This document shows, in pieces, positions 33,614-45,495 of a DNA stretch of 64,000 nucleotides (position 1 is the first letter of the stretch; each line of letters starts with the position of its first letter). The DNA lies in assembly GCA_019112875.1 (NCBI GenBank), contig DXIO01000035.1, forward strand, positions 40,981 through 104,980, given 5' to 3'. The position numbers and the translations under genes are program-made. The notes under the pieces are model-generated. The model ran no database searches. It was not told the origin of the DNA and saw only the letters and a program-made list of their open reading frames with translations. The DNA comes from Candidatus Aquabacterium excrementipullorum (GTDB taxonomy: Bacteria; Pseudomonadota; Gammaproteobacteria; Burkholderiales; Burkholderiaceae_C).

Positions 33614-34809
33614 GCCTCGACCTCGCACAAACCGCCCTGGCCGGTGGCGCGGGCCTGGCGACCGTCGCCAGCCCCTGCGTGCTGCCGCTGCTGCCGGCCA
33701 TGCTGGGCATCTCCACACAGGGCGGCCGCTGGCGCCCGCTGGCCATCGTGCTCGGCTTCGTGCTGAGCTTCGCGGGCGTGGCCCTGCTTTTCGGTGCGTC
33801 GGCGCAGGTGCTCGGCCTGTCGGCCCAAACCCTGCGCGATGTGGCCGCCATCGCACTGTTGCTGGCCGGGGTGCTGATGCTGTGGCCGCGCCTGAGCGAT
33901 GGCCTGATGGCCGCCCTGTCACGGCCCCTGGGCGCGCTGGCCTATGGCGCCCACCGCCTGGGCAACCACGACCGCGGCGAGCTCTGGGGCGGCTTGCTGC
34001 TGGGCGCCACGCTCGGTGCCTTGTGGACGCCCTGCGCCGGGCCCGTGCTGGCCTCGATCCTCGCGTTGGCGGCGGGTGCCGGATCGCCGGGCCAATCCGC
34101 ACCGCTGCTGCTGGCCTATGCCGCTGGCGCCGGGCTGCCCATGCTTGCCCTGGCCTACGGCGGCCGCTGGGCCACCACCAGGCTGCGCCCGCTGGTGCGG
34201 CATGCCATGCGTTTGCGCCAGGTGTTCGGTGCCTTGGTGGTGGCCACGGCCCTGGCCATGCTGGCTCAGGTGGATGCCCAAGCCAGTGCCTGGTTGGCGC
34301 GCACATTCACCAGCACGGCCACTTCGGTTGGCGAAGCACTGTTGCCCGCTGCCCAGGCCAACCCCGTGGACATCGACGAGCAGGCCCCCGAGTTCGCCGG
34401 CCTGGGCCCCTGGCTCAACAGCCCGCCCCTGACCATGGCCTCGTTGAAAGGCAAGGTGGTGCTGGTGGACTTCTGGACCTACGCCTGCGTGAACTGCATC
34501 CGCACCCTGCCCCACCTGCAGCACCTGCAGCAGCGCTATGCCGCGCGGGGGCTCGTCATCGTCGGCGTGCATTCACCGGAGTTCCCCTTCGAGCGTGACA
34601 CCGGCAACGTGCGCGACGCCGTCAGGCGCCATGGGCTGACCTACGCCGTCGCGCAGGACAACGGCTTCGCCACCTGGAAGGCCTGGCGCAACCAATATTG
34701 GCCGGCGCAGTACCTCGTGGGGCCCGAGGGCCGCGTGGTGCTGCGGCACTTCGGCGAGGGTGGCGAGGCGGCGCTGGACGCGGCCATCGAGCAACTGCTG
34801 CCGCGTTGA
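33610..34809 (+). CDS. CcdA-like membrane protein fused to TlpA/redoxin domain (DipZ-like)
   Basis: GLATVASPCVLPLLPAMLG...TLGALWTPCAGPVLASIL...then VLVDFWTYACVNCIRTLPHLQHLQQRYAARGLVIVGVHSPEF; start overlaps the DUF2147 stop. Confidence 0.92.
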   Translation: MSLDLAQTALAGGAGLATVASPCVLPLLPAMLGISTQGGRWRPLAIVLGFVLSFAGVALLFGASAQVLGLSAQTLRDVAAIALLLAGVLMLWPRLSDGLMAALSRPLGALAYGAHRLGNHDRGELWGGLLLGATLGALWTPCAGPVLASILALAAGAGSPGQSAPLLLAYAAGAGLPMLALAYGGRWATTRLRPLVRHAMRLRQVFGALVVATALAMLAQVDAQASAWLARTFTSTATSVGEALLPAAQANPVDIDEQAPEFAGLGPWLNSPPLTMASLKGKVVLVDFWTYACVNCIRTLPHLQHLQQRYAARGLVIVGVHSPEFPFERDTGNVRDAVRRHGLTYAVAQDNGFATWKAWRNQYWPAQYLVGPEGRVVLRHFGEGGEAALDAAIEQLLPR

Positions 34810-34870
34810 GCTTCGGCCCCCCGCACCGCGCAGTGCCGGTCAGAACGAACCGGTCACCGCGAAACGCCAG

Positions 34871-35146
34871 CTAGCAGCACTTCCCAGCGCCACCGCCGTA
34901 ACGAGCCTCCAGCCGTTCCCGGAAGAACTCTTCGTAGCTCATGGGCGCCTTGTCCGGGTGTGTGCGCTCCATGTGGCTCAGGTAGGCGTCGTAATCAGGC
35001 AGCCCCACCATCAGGCGCAGGCTCTGGCCCAGGTAACGCCCCGCCTGCCCGAGCGAGCCCATCCAGCGTTTTGCGCCAGAGGGTTCGCCCGGGTCGGCCG
35101 ACGTGGTCTGTCGGCCGCGCGAGAAACGGTTGTCGCCCATGTTCAC
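34871..35146 (-). CDS. YbdD/YjiX family protein
   Basis: [51 protein letters not shown]; directly downstream of cstA. Confidence 0.9.
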   Translation of the reverse strand: MNMGDNRFSRGRQTTSADPGEPSGAKRWMGSLGQAGRYLGQSLRLMVGLPDYDAYLSHMERTHPDKAPMSYEEFFRERLEARYGGGAGKCC

Positions 35147-35158
35147 GGCCCGCCCCGA

Positions 35159-37246
35159 TCAGGCCTGCGAGCCCAGCGGTTGCAGTGCTTCCGCCGGCAG
35201 GCGCTGGTAAGGCGTTTCGCTGGATGTGGCCTTGTTCTGCGCACGGGCCTGCACGCAGGCCTTCACGCTGTAGACCAGCACCGTCAGCACCACGAACAGG
35301 AAGAGCAGGCACAGGCCGGCGTCCAGCCGGTCGTTGAACACGATCTGCGCCATGGCCTCGGGCGTCTTGGCCGGGGCCAGCAACTGGCCTTCGGCCAGCG
35401 CGCGGGCGTACTTGTCGGCATGGGCCAGGAAGCCGACCTTCACGTCCGACGAGAACACCTTGAGCCAGCCCGCCGTCAGCGTGCAGGCCAGCAGCCAGAT
35501 GGTGGGCAGGATGGCCACCCAGGCATAGCGCTCGCGCTTCATCTTGAACAGCACCACCGTGCCCAGCATCAGCGCCACGGCGGCCAGCATCTGGTTGGCG
35601 ATGCCGAACAGCGGCCACAGCGTGTTGATGCCGCCCAGCGGATCGACCACGCCCTGGTACAGGAAGTAGCCCCAGGTGGCGACGCACAGACCCGTGGCCA
35701 GCAGGTTGGCGGGCAGGCTCTCGGTGCGCTTGAGCGCGGGCACGAAGCTGCCCAGCAGGTCCTGCAGCATGAAGCGCCCGGCCCGCGTGCCGGCGTCCAC
35801 CGCCGTCAGGATGAACAGCGCCTCGAACAGGATGGCGAAGTGGTACCAGAAGGCCATCATGCCGTCGCCGCTGATCACCTGGTGCAGGATCTGCGCCATG
35901 CCCACGGCCAGCGTGGGCGCGCCACCGGCACGCGCCAGGATGGTGTTCTCGCCCACGTCCTTGGCGGTCTGGACCAGCACATCGGGCGTGACCACGAAGC
36001 CCCAGGTCGACAGCGTCGCGGCCACGGCCTCGGGCGTGGTGCCCACCAGCGCGGCCGGGCTGTTCATCGCGAAGTACACGCCCGGGTTGATCACCGAGGC
36101 GGCCACCAGCGCCATCACGGCCACGAAGGATTCGGCCAGCATGCCGCCATAGCCGATGAAGCGGGCGTGCGTCTCGTTCTCCAGCATCTTGGGCGTGGTG
36201 CCCGACGAGATCAGCGCATGGAAGCCCGACACCGCGCCGCACGCGATGGTGATGAACAGGAAGGGGAACAGGCTGCCTGCCCACACCGGCCCGTTGCCGC
36301 CGGCGAACTGCGTGAGCGCGGGCATCTTCAGATCCGGCGCCACGATCAGGATGCCGATGGCCAGCGCGATGATCGTGCCGATCTTCAGGAAGGTGGACAG
36401 GTAATCGCGCGGCGCCAGCAGCAGCCACACGGGCAGCGTCGCGGCGACGAAGCCGTAGCCGATCAGCATCCAGGTCAACGCCTTGCCATCGAAGGTGAAG
36501 GCGGCGTTCCACACCGGGTTCTCGTGCACCCACTGCCCGCCCACGATGGCCAGCATCAAGAGCACGAAGCCGATGATGGAGACCTCGCCGATGCGGCCGG
36601 GGCGCAGGTAGCGCACGTACAGGCCCATGAACAGCGCCACCGGGATGGTGGCCGCCACCGTGAAGGTGCCCCAGGGCGAATGCGCCAGGGCCTTGACCAC
36701 GATCAGCGCCAGCACCGCCAGGATGATGATCATGATCATGAAGGCGCCGAACAGCGCCACCAGGCCCGGGAAGGTGCCCATCTCCTGCTTGACCAGGTCG
36801 CCCAGCGAGCGGCCGTCGCGCCGGCTGGAGATGAACAGCACGATGAAATCCTGCACCGCCCCGGCGAAGACCACGCCGGCCAGCAACCACAGCAGCCCTG
36901 GCAGATAGCCCATCTGCGCGGCCAGCACAGGCCCCACCAACGGCCCCGCGCCCGCGATGGCCGCGAAGTGGTGGCCGTACAGCACGTACTTGTTGGTGGG
37001 CACGTAGTCGAGCCCGTCGTTGTGCGCCCAGGCCGGCGTGCGGCGTGTCCCATCGAGCTGCAGCACGCGCGTGGCGATGTACAGGCTGTAGTAGCGGTAG
37101 GCGATCAGGTAGGTGCACATGGCGGCCACCACCACCCACAGGGCGCTGATGGTCTCGCCGCGGCCCAGCGCCACGGTGGCCAGGGCGAAGGCGCCCAGGA
37201 TGGATACCAACAGCCAGATGCCGTGGCGTTTCAGGGTTGCGCTCAT
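35159..37246 (-). CDS. cstA: Carbon starvation protein A family transporter
   Basis: RTPAWAHNDGLDYVPTNKYVLYGHHFAAIAGAGPLVGPVLAAQMGYLPGLLWLLAGVVFAGAVQDFIVLFISSRRDGRSLGDLVKQEMG. Confidence 0.95.
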   Translation of the reverse strand: MSATLKRHGIWLLVSILGAFALATVALGRGETISALWVVVAAMCTYLIAYRYYSLYIATRVLQLDGTRRTPAWAHNDGLDYVPTNKYVLYGHHFAAIAGAGPLVGPVLAAQMGYLPGLLWLLAGVVFAGAVQDFIVLFISSRRDGRSLGDLVKQEMGTFPGLVALFGAFMIMIIILAVLALIVVKALAHSPWGTFTVAATIPVALFMGLYVRYLRPGRIGEVSIIGFVLLMLAIVGGQWVHENPVWNAAFTFDGKALTWMLIGYGFVAATLPVWLLLAPRDYLSTFLKIGTIIALAIGILIVAPDLKMPALTQFAGGNGPVWAGSLFPFLFITIACGAVSGFHALISSGTTPKMLENETHARFIGYGGMLAESFVAVMALVAASVINPGVYFAMNSPAALVGTTPEAVAATLSTWGFVVTPDVLVQTAKDVGENTILARAGGAPTLAVGMAQILHQVISGDGMMAFWYHFAILFEALFILTAVDAGTRAGRFMLQDLLGSFVPALKRTESLPANLLATGLCVATWGYFLYQGVVDPLGGINTLWPLFGIANQMLAAVALMLGTVVLFKMKRERYAWVAILPTIWLLACTLTAGWLKVFSSDVKVGFLAHADKYARALAEGQLLAPAKTPEAMAQIVFNDRLDAGLCLLFLFVVLTVLVYSVKACVQARAQNKATSSETPYQRLPAEALQPLGSQA

Positions 37247-37416
37247 GGTCCTTGTCTCCTCGGTGGGGCGGGCCATGCGGAACACGATGCTGGCCAGGCT
37301 GCGGGGCAGTCTCGCGCAATGCAGCGGACAAAGCATCCGTCGTGCTGCGCAGGCCCTGCGCGTGGGAGCACGTACTCGATAACCCTAAACGCCCGAGTCA
37401 GGCTTGCGGCGCGGTT

Positions 37417-38055
37417 TCAGTCGCGCGTGCGCTCCACCGCCACCTTGATCAGCTCGGCCTGGCCCTCGATGCCCAGCTTGCGCTTGATGCTCTGCCGGTG
37501 GGTCTCGACCGTGCGCACGCTCACGTCAAGATCCCGCGCGATCTGCTTGCTGCTGTGGCCCTGCCCCAGCGCCTTGAGGATCTCGGCCTCGCGCGGGGTC
37601 AGCACGGGCTTGGGATCGGGGCGGCTGAACAGGCGGCCCGACACCGCCGGGCTCAGGTAGGTGCCACCGGCGGCCACCGTGTCGATGGCGCTGACGATGT
37701 CGCTGGCCGGCGCGTCCTTCAGCACATAGCCGCGCGCGCCGGCCTGCAGCGCACGGTGCACGTACTCCGGGTTGTCGTACATGCTCAGGATCAGGATGCG
37801 CAGGTCCGGGTAGCGCGCCAGCAGCGCGGCCGTGAGGTCGATGCCGTTGGTGTCCTTCATGCCCACGTCCATCAGCACCAGGTTGGGCGCGGTCTCGGGC
37901 GTGCTGGCGTCCATCCGGGCCCAGGCTTCGTCGGCGCCGCCCGCCTCGCCCACCGAGGCCACCGCCGGCAGCATGCCCAGGCGCAGGCGCAGGCCGTCGC
38001 GCACCAAGGGGTGGTCGTCGACGATCAGCAGGCGGATGGTGGCGGGTGGGGTCAT
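37417..38055 (-). CDS. NarL/LuxR family response regulator
   Basis: IRLLIVDDHPLVRDGLRLRLG...LVLMDVGMKDTNGIDL...LTPREAEILKALGQGHSSKQIARDLDVSVRTVETHRQSIKRKL. Confidence 0.94.
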   Translation of the reverse strand: MTPPATIRLLIVDDHPLVRDGLRLRLGMLPAVASVGEAGGADEAWARMDASTPETAPNLVLMDVGMKDTNGIDLTAALLARYPDLRILILSMYDNPEYVHRALQAGARGYVLKDAPASDIVSAIDTVAAGGTYLSPAVSGRLFSRPDPKPVLTPREAEILKALGQGHSSKQIARDLDVSVRTVETHRQSIKRKLGIEGQAELIKVAVERTRD

Positions 38056-39584
38056 GTCTGGGGTCCGGGCAGCGTGCCCGGGGATTGTCCTGCACGCCGG
38101 GCAGAGGCCGGGTCGAGCCCCTCGGTGTGCGCGCCTGACCGCGCCACGCCATCCGCTGCCCAGCGCTGCAGCGCCTTGCGCGGCACGGTGGCCATCACCA
38201 GGGTGCCGTGCACCGGCTCATCGGCGGTGGCGTTGTGGGCTGGCTGCGGGCCGGGCGGCTGGTCCGCATGCACCTCCAGCCGCCCGCCGATGGCCGCCAG
38301 GCGCTCACGCATGTTGCGCAGGCCGATGCCGGCGGTCGGGTGCGCGCTCACCTCGTCCACGTCGAAGCCCTGGCCGTTGTCGTTGACGCGCAGCTCGATG
38401 TGGTCGGGCTCGAAGGCCAGGCTCAGGTCCACCTGCGTGGCCTGGGCGTGCTTGGCCACGTTGGTCAGCGCCTCCTGCGCCACGCGAAAGAGCACGGTCT
38501 TGACCTCGTCGGGCAGGTCGATCTCCGGGCCTTCGGTGTGCGCGTCGATGCGCAAGCCCGCGTGCTGGCCGAACTCGCTGGCCAGGTGCGCCAGCGCCGC
38601 CGGCAGGCCCAGGGTGTCCAGCAAGGTGGGCCGCAGGCTGTGCGACAGGTGGCGCACCTCGTGCAGCGCGTCGTTCAGGCGCTTCAGGGCCTGGGCCAGC
38701 GCATCAGGCGGTGTCTGCCCTCGCCCTTCCAGCTCCACCACGGCCGATTCGATCAGCAGCTTGCCGGCCACCAGGGTCTGGCTGGTGCCGTCGTGCAGTT
38801 CGCGGGCCAGGTGGGCGCGCTCTTCCTCTTGTGAGCGCACCACCTGCCGGGCCATCAGGCGCAGCTTGGCATCGGCTTCGCGATGCTCACGCAGGTTCAG
38901 CATCAGACCGCAGATGCTGATGGCCACGGTGCCCCCGGCCGCCAGCGCCATCAGCCAACCCAGCGTGGTGCGGATGCCGTTGTTCATCTCGGTGTCCAGC
39001 TCGGCCAGCGTGGCCTGGATGTCGTCCAGGTACAGGCCGGTGCCCACCATCCAACCCCACGGCGGCAGCAGCTCCACATAGCCCAGCTTGGGCGACATCT
39101 GGCCGCTCGACGGTTTGCGCCACAGGTAGTCCACGTAGCCGCCGCCCGCCTTGGCTTGGGCCAGCAGGCGCTGGATCGTGTAGCGCCCTTCGGTGTCCGT
39201 CAGGTTCCAGAGGTTGCGGCCGATCAGCTCGGGCTGGCGCGAATGCATCAGCACCGTGCCGTGCTCGTCGTAGACGAAGAAGTAGCCATCGTGACCGTAG
39301 TTCAGCGCTTCAAGCGCCTGCAGGGCGCGGCGTTGCAGCTCGGCTTCTTCCTGAGGAGATCGTTGCGCCGATGTCGAGGTCGCCAGCGGCTGCAAGGTGC
39401 CGATGGCCAGGTCCACGTAGTTCTTGAGCTCCGTGCGCCGGGACTTCATGTACGCATCGCGCACCAGCGCCTGCGTCTGGCGGGCCAGCGTGCGCTGCTG
39501 GTCCAGCACCGAAATGCCGATCGCCAGCAGGCTCAGCAGCAGCGGCAACACGGCCAACAGGACGATCTTCGCCTTGAGTTGCAT
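38052..39584 (-). CDS. Cache-domain sensor histidine kinase (HisKA_3 type)
   Basis: GYFFVYDEHGTVLMHSRQPELIGRNLWNLTD...GWMVGTGLYLDDI, then EEERAHLARELHDGTSQTLVAGKLLIE...; overlaps its regulator by 4 bp. Confidence 0.93.
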   Translation of the reverse strand: MQLKAKIVLLAVLPLLLSLLAIGISVLDQQRTLARQTQALVRDAYMKSRRTELKNYVDLAIGTLQPLATSTSAQRSPQEEAELQRRALQALEALNYGHDGYFFVYDEHGTVLMHSRQPELIGRNLWNLTDTEGRYTIQRLLAQAKAGGGYVDYLWRKPSSGQMSPKLGYVELLPPWGWMVGTGLYLDDIQATLAELDTEMNNGIRTTLGWLMALAAGGTVAISICGLMLNLREHREADAKLRLMARQVVRSQEEERAHLARELHDGTSQTLVAGKLLIESAVVELEGRGQTPPDALAQALKRLNDALHEVRHLSHSLRPTLLDTLGLPAALAHLASEFGQHAGLRIDAHTEGPEIDLPDEVKTVLFRVAQEALTNVAKHAQATQVDLSLAFEPDHIELRVNDNGQGFDVDEVSAHPTAGIGLRNMRERLAAIGGRLEVHADQPPGPQPAHNATADEPVHGTLVMATVPRKALQRWAADGVARSGAHTEGLDPASARRAGQSPGTLPGPQT

Positions 39585-39701
39585 GAAGGAGGGGAATCGA
39601 CGAATGGGGAACGAGCGGTGACGTGCGGCGCATGCTACCGCAGCATGAAACCAGACATCGTCCACACGGATGAGCCAGTCACATGCCTATGCGCTTCATA
39701 G

Positions 39702-41987
<2,286 letters not shown>

Positions 41988-42003
41988 TCCGAGCAAACCC
42001 TCG

Positions 42004-42037
42004 AAGGGCCTCCCGCGATTCGGCCGGAGGCCCTTTT
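42004..42037 (+). terminator. Rho-independent terminator after katG
   Basis: AAGGGCCTCC ... GGAGGCCCTT followed by TT. Confidence 0.8.
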
Positions 42038-42056
42038 CACATTCGTGCGCGCTCGC

Positions 42057-42452
42057 TCATCGAACCAACAGCGCCTTCAACCGGGTTCGCTCCTCGTTGA
42101 TCTCATCGGCCGTGCGCACACCCAGCCGCCGAAACACCGGCAAGGGCGGGCACCATCCCTGCAATGCATGCTGGAGCAGGAAGCCCGCCACGCCTGCAGG
42201 CAGCCACAACCACTTCCGATCGCCTGACGCCGCCAGCGCCGTGCCCGTCAGGATCAATGACGCGGCCCCCGTCTCCAGACACCGCTCCACATCCCATTCC
42301 CGGTCCAGCGCAGCCAACCGCCGCTCGATGGCCGACGGGCCTTGCTTGGCCAGCAGGATGACACGGGCCAACGTTTCCACGTGAATGGCCCGGTTGATCT
42401 CAGGGGCCGTGTTGTCAGGCACGCGCCGCGCCGTCGAAGTGATGATGGACAT
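42057..42452 (-). CDS. DUF2892 (YgaP-like) membrane protein
   Basis: GAASLILTGTALAASGDRKWLWLPAGVAGFLLQHALQGWCPPLPVFRRLGVRTADEINEERTRLKAL. Confidence 0.85.
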   Translation of the reverse strand: MSIITSTARRVPDNTAPEINRAIHVETLARVILLAKQGPSAIERRLAALDREWDVERCLETGAASLILTGTALAASGDRKWLWLPAGVAGFLLQHALQGWCPPLPVFRRLGVRTADEINEERTRLKALLVR

Positions 42453-42764
42453 GCGAAACCTCCGTTTGTCGTGGGGTGTTTCGCCGCGGCAATCCGTGGG
42501 CCCGGCCTGCAGCGGCCGGTATTCGCGAAGCGTTCAGTACAGCCTGGCCCGTTGCCGGGCGGGCAGGTCACGGTCGTACTGCGCTCCGTCGATCTCCCTG
42601 TCCGTGGGCGCGGCCAGCGTTGGCCAAGGATGATCGCAATGCTGCGGCCAAGGAAAAGGTAAGGCTTGCGCTTGAGCAGGGTGCCGCACGGGGCCAAGAG
42701 GCCTCCACGGCGCTGGCACAAGCCGGCGATGTCAGACGACCGGAGCAGCAGCCTTCACAGGCTG

Positions 42765-42968
42765 CTAGGGTCTGAGCGACTCTTGCCGGCGAATATTCTC
42801 ACCGGTGGTCGTCAGTTTCAAGCCGCCGCCCTCCCACGTCATCCAGTCCAGCAACACATAATCTTCGATGTAGCTTTCGGGGATGTCGCAGGCGCGGCGC
42901 TTTTGAAGCGAATCCACCGTCTCCTGCAGGGCTCTGCGCAACTCAGCCATGGGGTTTTGAGTTTTCAT
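42765..42968 (-). CDS. Hypothetical protein, 67 aa
   Basis: MKTQNPMAELRRALQETVDSLQKRRACDIPESYIEDYVLLDWMTWEGGGLKLTTTGENIRRQESLRP; downstream of the RRM gene on the same strand. Confidence 0.7.
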   Translation of the reverse strand: MKTQNPMAELRRALQETVDSLQKRRACDIPESYIEDYVLLDWMTWEGGGLKLTTTGENIRRQESLRP

Positions 42969-43025
42969 GGGCTGCCCTGCTGAAAGAGTCGCTGGATCGC
43001 CGTCAATCAATCAAGCGACAGGCGC

Positions 43026-43328
43026 TCAATAACGGCCACGGCCGCCACCGTTGCGGAAGCCGCCGCCAGCCGGGCGTTCCTCGCGGGGGCGAGCCAGGTT
43101 CACCACCAGGGCGCGACCACCGACGGTCTGACCGTTCAGGCCTTCGATGGCGCTTTGCGCATCGCCGGGTGATCCCATTTCAACGAAGCCAAAGCCCTTG
43201 GAGCGGCCGGTGTCGCGGTCCATCATCACCTTGGCGGAAGCCACTTGGCCGTATTGCGAGAACTCTTGCTGGAGATCTTCGTCGCGCGTAGCGTATGACA
43301 GGTTGCCGACGTAGAGTTTGTTGTCCAT
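43026..43328 (-). CDS. RRM RNA-binding protein with Gly/Arg-rich tail
   Basis: NKLYVGNLSYATRDEDLQQEFSQYGQVASAKVMMDRDTGRSKGFGFVEMGSPGDAQSAIEGLNGQTVGGRALVVNLARPREE; RNP1 and RNP2 present. Confidence 0.95.
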   Translation of the reverse strand: MDNKLYVGNLSYATRDEDLQQEFSQYGQVASAKVMMDRDTGRSKGFGFVEMGSPGDAQSAIEGLNGQTVGGRALVVNLARPREERPAGGGFRNGGGRGRY

Positions 43329-43400
43329 GGTGGACCCTTTCGAGAGATGCCGCCTTGAAAAGTGGTGGGCGGCGTTGAGAAAACAGTGGCTTTGCAGTGC

Positions 43401-43664
43401 TCAGAACCTGCGCCGCGGAGCGGAGGCCGCCGCCCCACTGCGCGGTTCGAGGTGCCGGAAGGTGATGCGCCCCTTGGTCAAGTCATAGGGCGACAGTTCC
43501 AGCGACACCTTGTCGCCCGCGAGGATGCGGATACGGTGCTTGCGCATCTTGCCGCCGGTGTAGGCGATCAGTGAATGCCCGTTTTCCAGTGTCACGCGAA
43601 AACGTGAATCCGGCAGGACTTCGTTCACTTCGCCGCGCATTTCAATGAGTTCTTCTTTGGCCAT
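43401..43664 (-). CDS. infA: Translation initiation factor IF-1 with basic C-terminal extension
   Basis: [87 protein letters not shown]. Confidence 0.95.
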   Translation of the reverse strand: MAKEELIEMRGEVNEVLPDSRFRVTLENGHSLIAYTGGKMRKHRIRILAGDKVSLELSPYDLTKGRITFRHLEPRSGAAASAPRRRF

Positions 43665-44030
43665 AACGCCTAGTGATGGTTGAGGGGATCAGGCGAACGG
43701 GCCATGCGAAGCAATCCGCGACGTCATGGACGCACAGAAAGCAGGGTCAAAGTGACCAAACACAGCGCATGAGGGGCAAACCGCTCAGGTTCGCAAGACC
43801 AGACAACGCCTGCCTGGGAGGGGGAGTGACTCGGTGGAGGTCATCATCCCTGTAGATGGATGCCGGCCTGAGAGGCGGGCATGTCGACAAAGTGCTGCGG
43901 AGGTAAGCGAAGCTGCAGCAGTCCGGGTCACTATAACAGCGGCCGGGGCAGCGCGCCATCCCGCGATCACGTCGGCAAGAAAACTGCGTGCCGACGTTGT
44001 CATTCTCTTTCCCGATGAGATGGCTCAAGC

Positions 44031-44186
44031 TCACTCGGAAGGAGGCGCCTGCTCGGCGGGCAACGCTGCTGGTGAAGTCGGCTCAGCAGGACCGCCAAGC
44101 GCCTTTCGCTGAGCCTTCTCTTCCTTCTTCTGCTTTTTCTGCAGCTCCCGCTGGCGCTTTTCGAATTGATAGTTGGGTTTGGCCAT
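44031..44186 (-). CDS. Conserved small Lys/Gln-rich protein, 51 aa
   Basis: MAKPNYQFEKRQRELQKKQKKEEKAQRKALGG...; resembles a widespread proteobacterial hypothetical family. Confidence 0.75.
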   Translation of the reverse strand: MAKPNYQFEKRQRELQKKQKKEEKAQRKALGGPAEPTSPAALPAEQAPPSE

Positions 44187-44290
44187 GGGCGTGCTTTCCG
44201 GATGAAGACAGCTCACCTTACCACCACCTTCGCCCCGATTCATCCAGAACATATAAGCCCTTCACGAGTTCCCGGCCGATAATCCTGGCC

Positions 44291-44509
44291 ATGGCGACTC
44301 TCTCTAACCTTGCGCGTTGGTTCGCTGTGCCTGCGCCTGCGCCTGCGCCTGCGACCAGCGAGCGGCTTGACTTCAAAGAGGCCGAGCAACGGTATGGCAC
44401 GGGCAAGCGCCTGCGTGATCGCGTTGCCTTGGGGGATGAAAGGGGCGGCCACATGGTCGAAATCCCATCCCGGCTGCCGCAGACTGTTCGACAAGGACAT
44501 GCCGCTTAA
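44291..44509 (+). CDS. Hypothetical small protein, 72 aa, with (PA)4 stretch
   Basis: ATG 44291; MATLSNLARWFAVPAPAPAPATSERLDFKEAEQRYGTGKRLRDRVALGDERGG...; 3' end overlaps the start of the ATP-grasp gene; GATAAT lies just upstream. Confidence 0.45.
   Translation: MATLSNLARWFAVPAPAPAPATSERLDFKEAEQRYGTGKRLRDRVALGDERGGHMVEIPSRLPQTVRQGHAA
44329..44352. repeat. Hexanucleotide tandem repeat, 4 perfect copies of GCCTGC
   Basis: Read directly; encodes PAPAPAPA in the 44291 frame. Confidence 0.9.
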
Positions 44510-45365
44510 GCTCGCCTTCGTGCAGGCGCCGACCGCAGCCCAACTCGCGGATGCCCGCGCGGCGGCAAGCCGTGGAGAGCGGGAGCCCTTCTTTGATGAT
44601 CTTCACGCGGTGCGTGAGGAGTTGCGCCGACGCGGGGTGGAGGTCCGTTCCACCTATTCGGGCCAGCCTTTGCCGCTGTTGAAGGGGCTCACTGCGGCGG
44701 ACATATTCGCTTTCGGCTCGCTCATGACGATGTCGCGGTGGCTACAGCGCTTCAATTGGCAAGCGTTGCAGGCGCCGTCCTATCCCAGGGCCTTGGACCA
44801 TGTGCTGAACCGACGCACCTGGCGGGGATCACTGGCGTCGTTGCAGGGCGGCCCCATGGCCCAGTACAAGCCGGTTTTCGCAAAGCCCAGCCGGCCTTGT
44901 TTCAGCGGCGGGGACCGGCTCGATGGACGGGTGTGGCCATCACTCGATGCGCTGGCCGAGGCGCACCCAGACCTCTCGCAGGAATCGTTCTTCTGTTCTG
45001 AAGTCGTGGGCTGGGTTTCCGAGTACCGGTGCTACGTGATGCATGGCCGCGTCCTGGGCATCCACCCGTACCAACTGCTGGGCAGGCATTGCGGGCGTGT
45101 CGATGCGGCCCAACTGGAATGCCATGTTCCCGACATGCGACCAGACGTGGTGTTCGTCGAGCAGGCCATCCGGCAACTGGAAGCCAGCGGTGAGTCCCTT
45201 GACGGGTATGCGCTCGACTTCGGATTGATGGCTCGGGGGCGGATGTCCCTGGTGGAACTCAATGATGCGATCTCGCTCACGAACTACGGATTGGCCGTCC
45301 AAGACCATGTCGACCTGCACCTTGCGCGATGGCAGCAAATGGCGCGCAACGCCTGCCCGCCCTAA
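44499..45365 (+). CDS. ATP-grasp domain protein, resembling DUF4343/R2K type
   Basis: QYKPVFAKPSRPCFSGG...EYRCYVMHGRVLGIHPYQLLG...GYALDFGLMARGRMSLVELNDAISLTNYGLA; family recalled, not searched. Confidence 0.78.
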   Translation: MPLKLAFVQAPTAAQLADARAAASRGEREPFFDDLHAVREELRRRGVEVRSTYSGQPLPLLKGLTAADIFAFGSLMTMSRWLQRFNWQALQAPSYPRALDHVLNRRTWRGSLASLQGGPMAQYKPVFAKPSRPCFSGGDRLDGRVWPSLDALAEAHPDLSQESFFCSEVVGWVSEYRCYVMHGRVLGIHPYQLLGRHCGRVDAAQLECHVPDMRPDVVFVEQAIRQLEASGESLDGYALDFGLMARGRMSLVELNDAISLTNYGLAVQDHVDLHLARWQQMARNACPP

Positions 45366-45495
45366 CCTGTCTGAACAGGAGGACGGCCAGGGTCATCGGT
45401 CCTATTGCGTCCGACTTTTCCCATGGCTATAGTCAGCCCACACATCAACTATGCATCTCCTCAGGGATGCGCCAATTTACAGGTGGGAGCACTCG

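Noticed and set aside
34995-37331. 778-aa minus-strand ORF
   Set aside because: Alternate frame of cstA; cstA frame has clear homology-type motifs
34760-37660. 966-aa plus-strand ORF
   Set aside because: Antisense to cstA/ybdD; no recognisable motifs
43785-44003. 72-aa and 95-aa minus ORFs upstream of infA
   Set aside because: No family or good RBS; more consistent with a leader/intergenic region
44329-44352. GCCTGC repeat as a phase-variation switch
   Set aside because: Unit length is 6 bp, so copy-number change would not shift the reading frame
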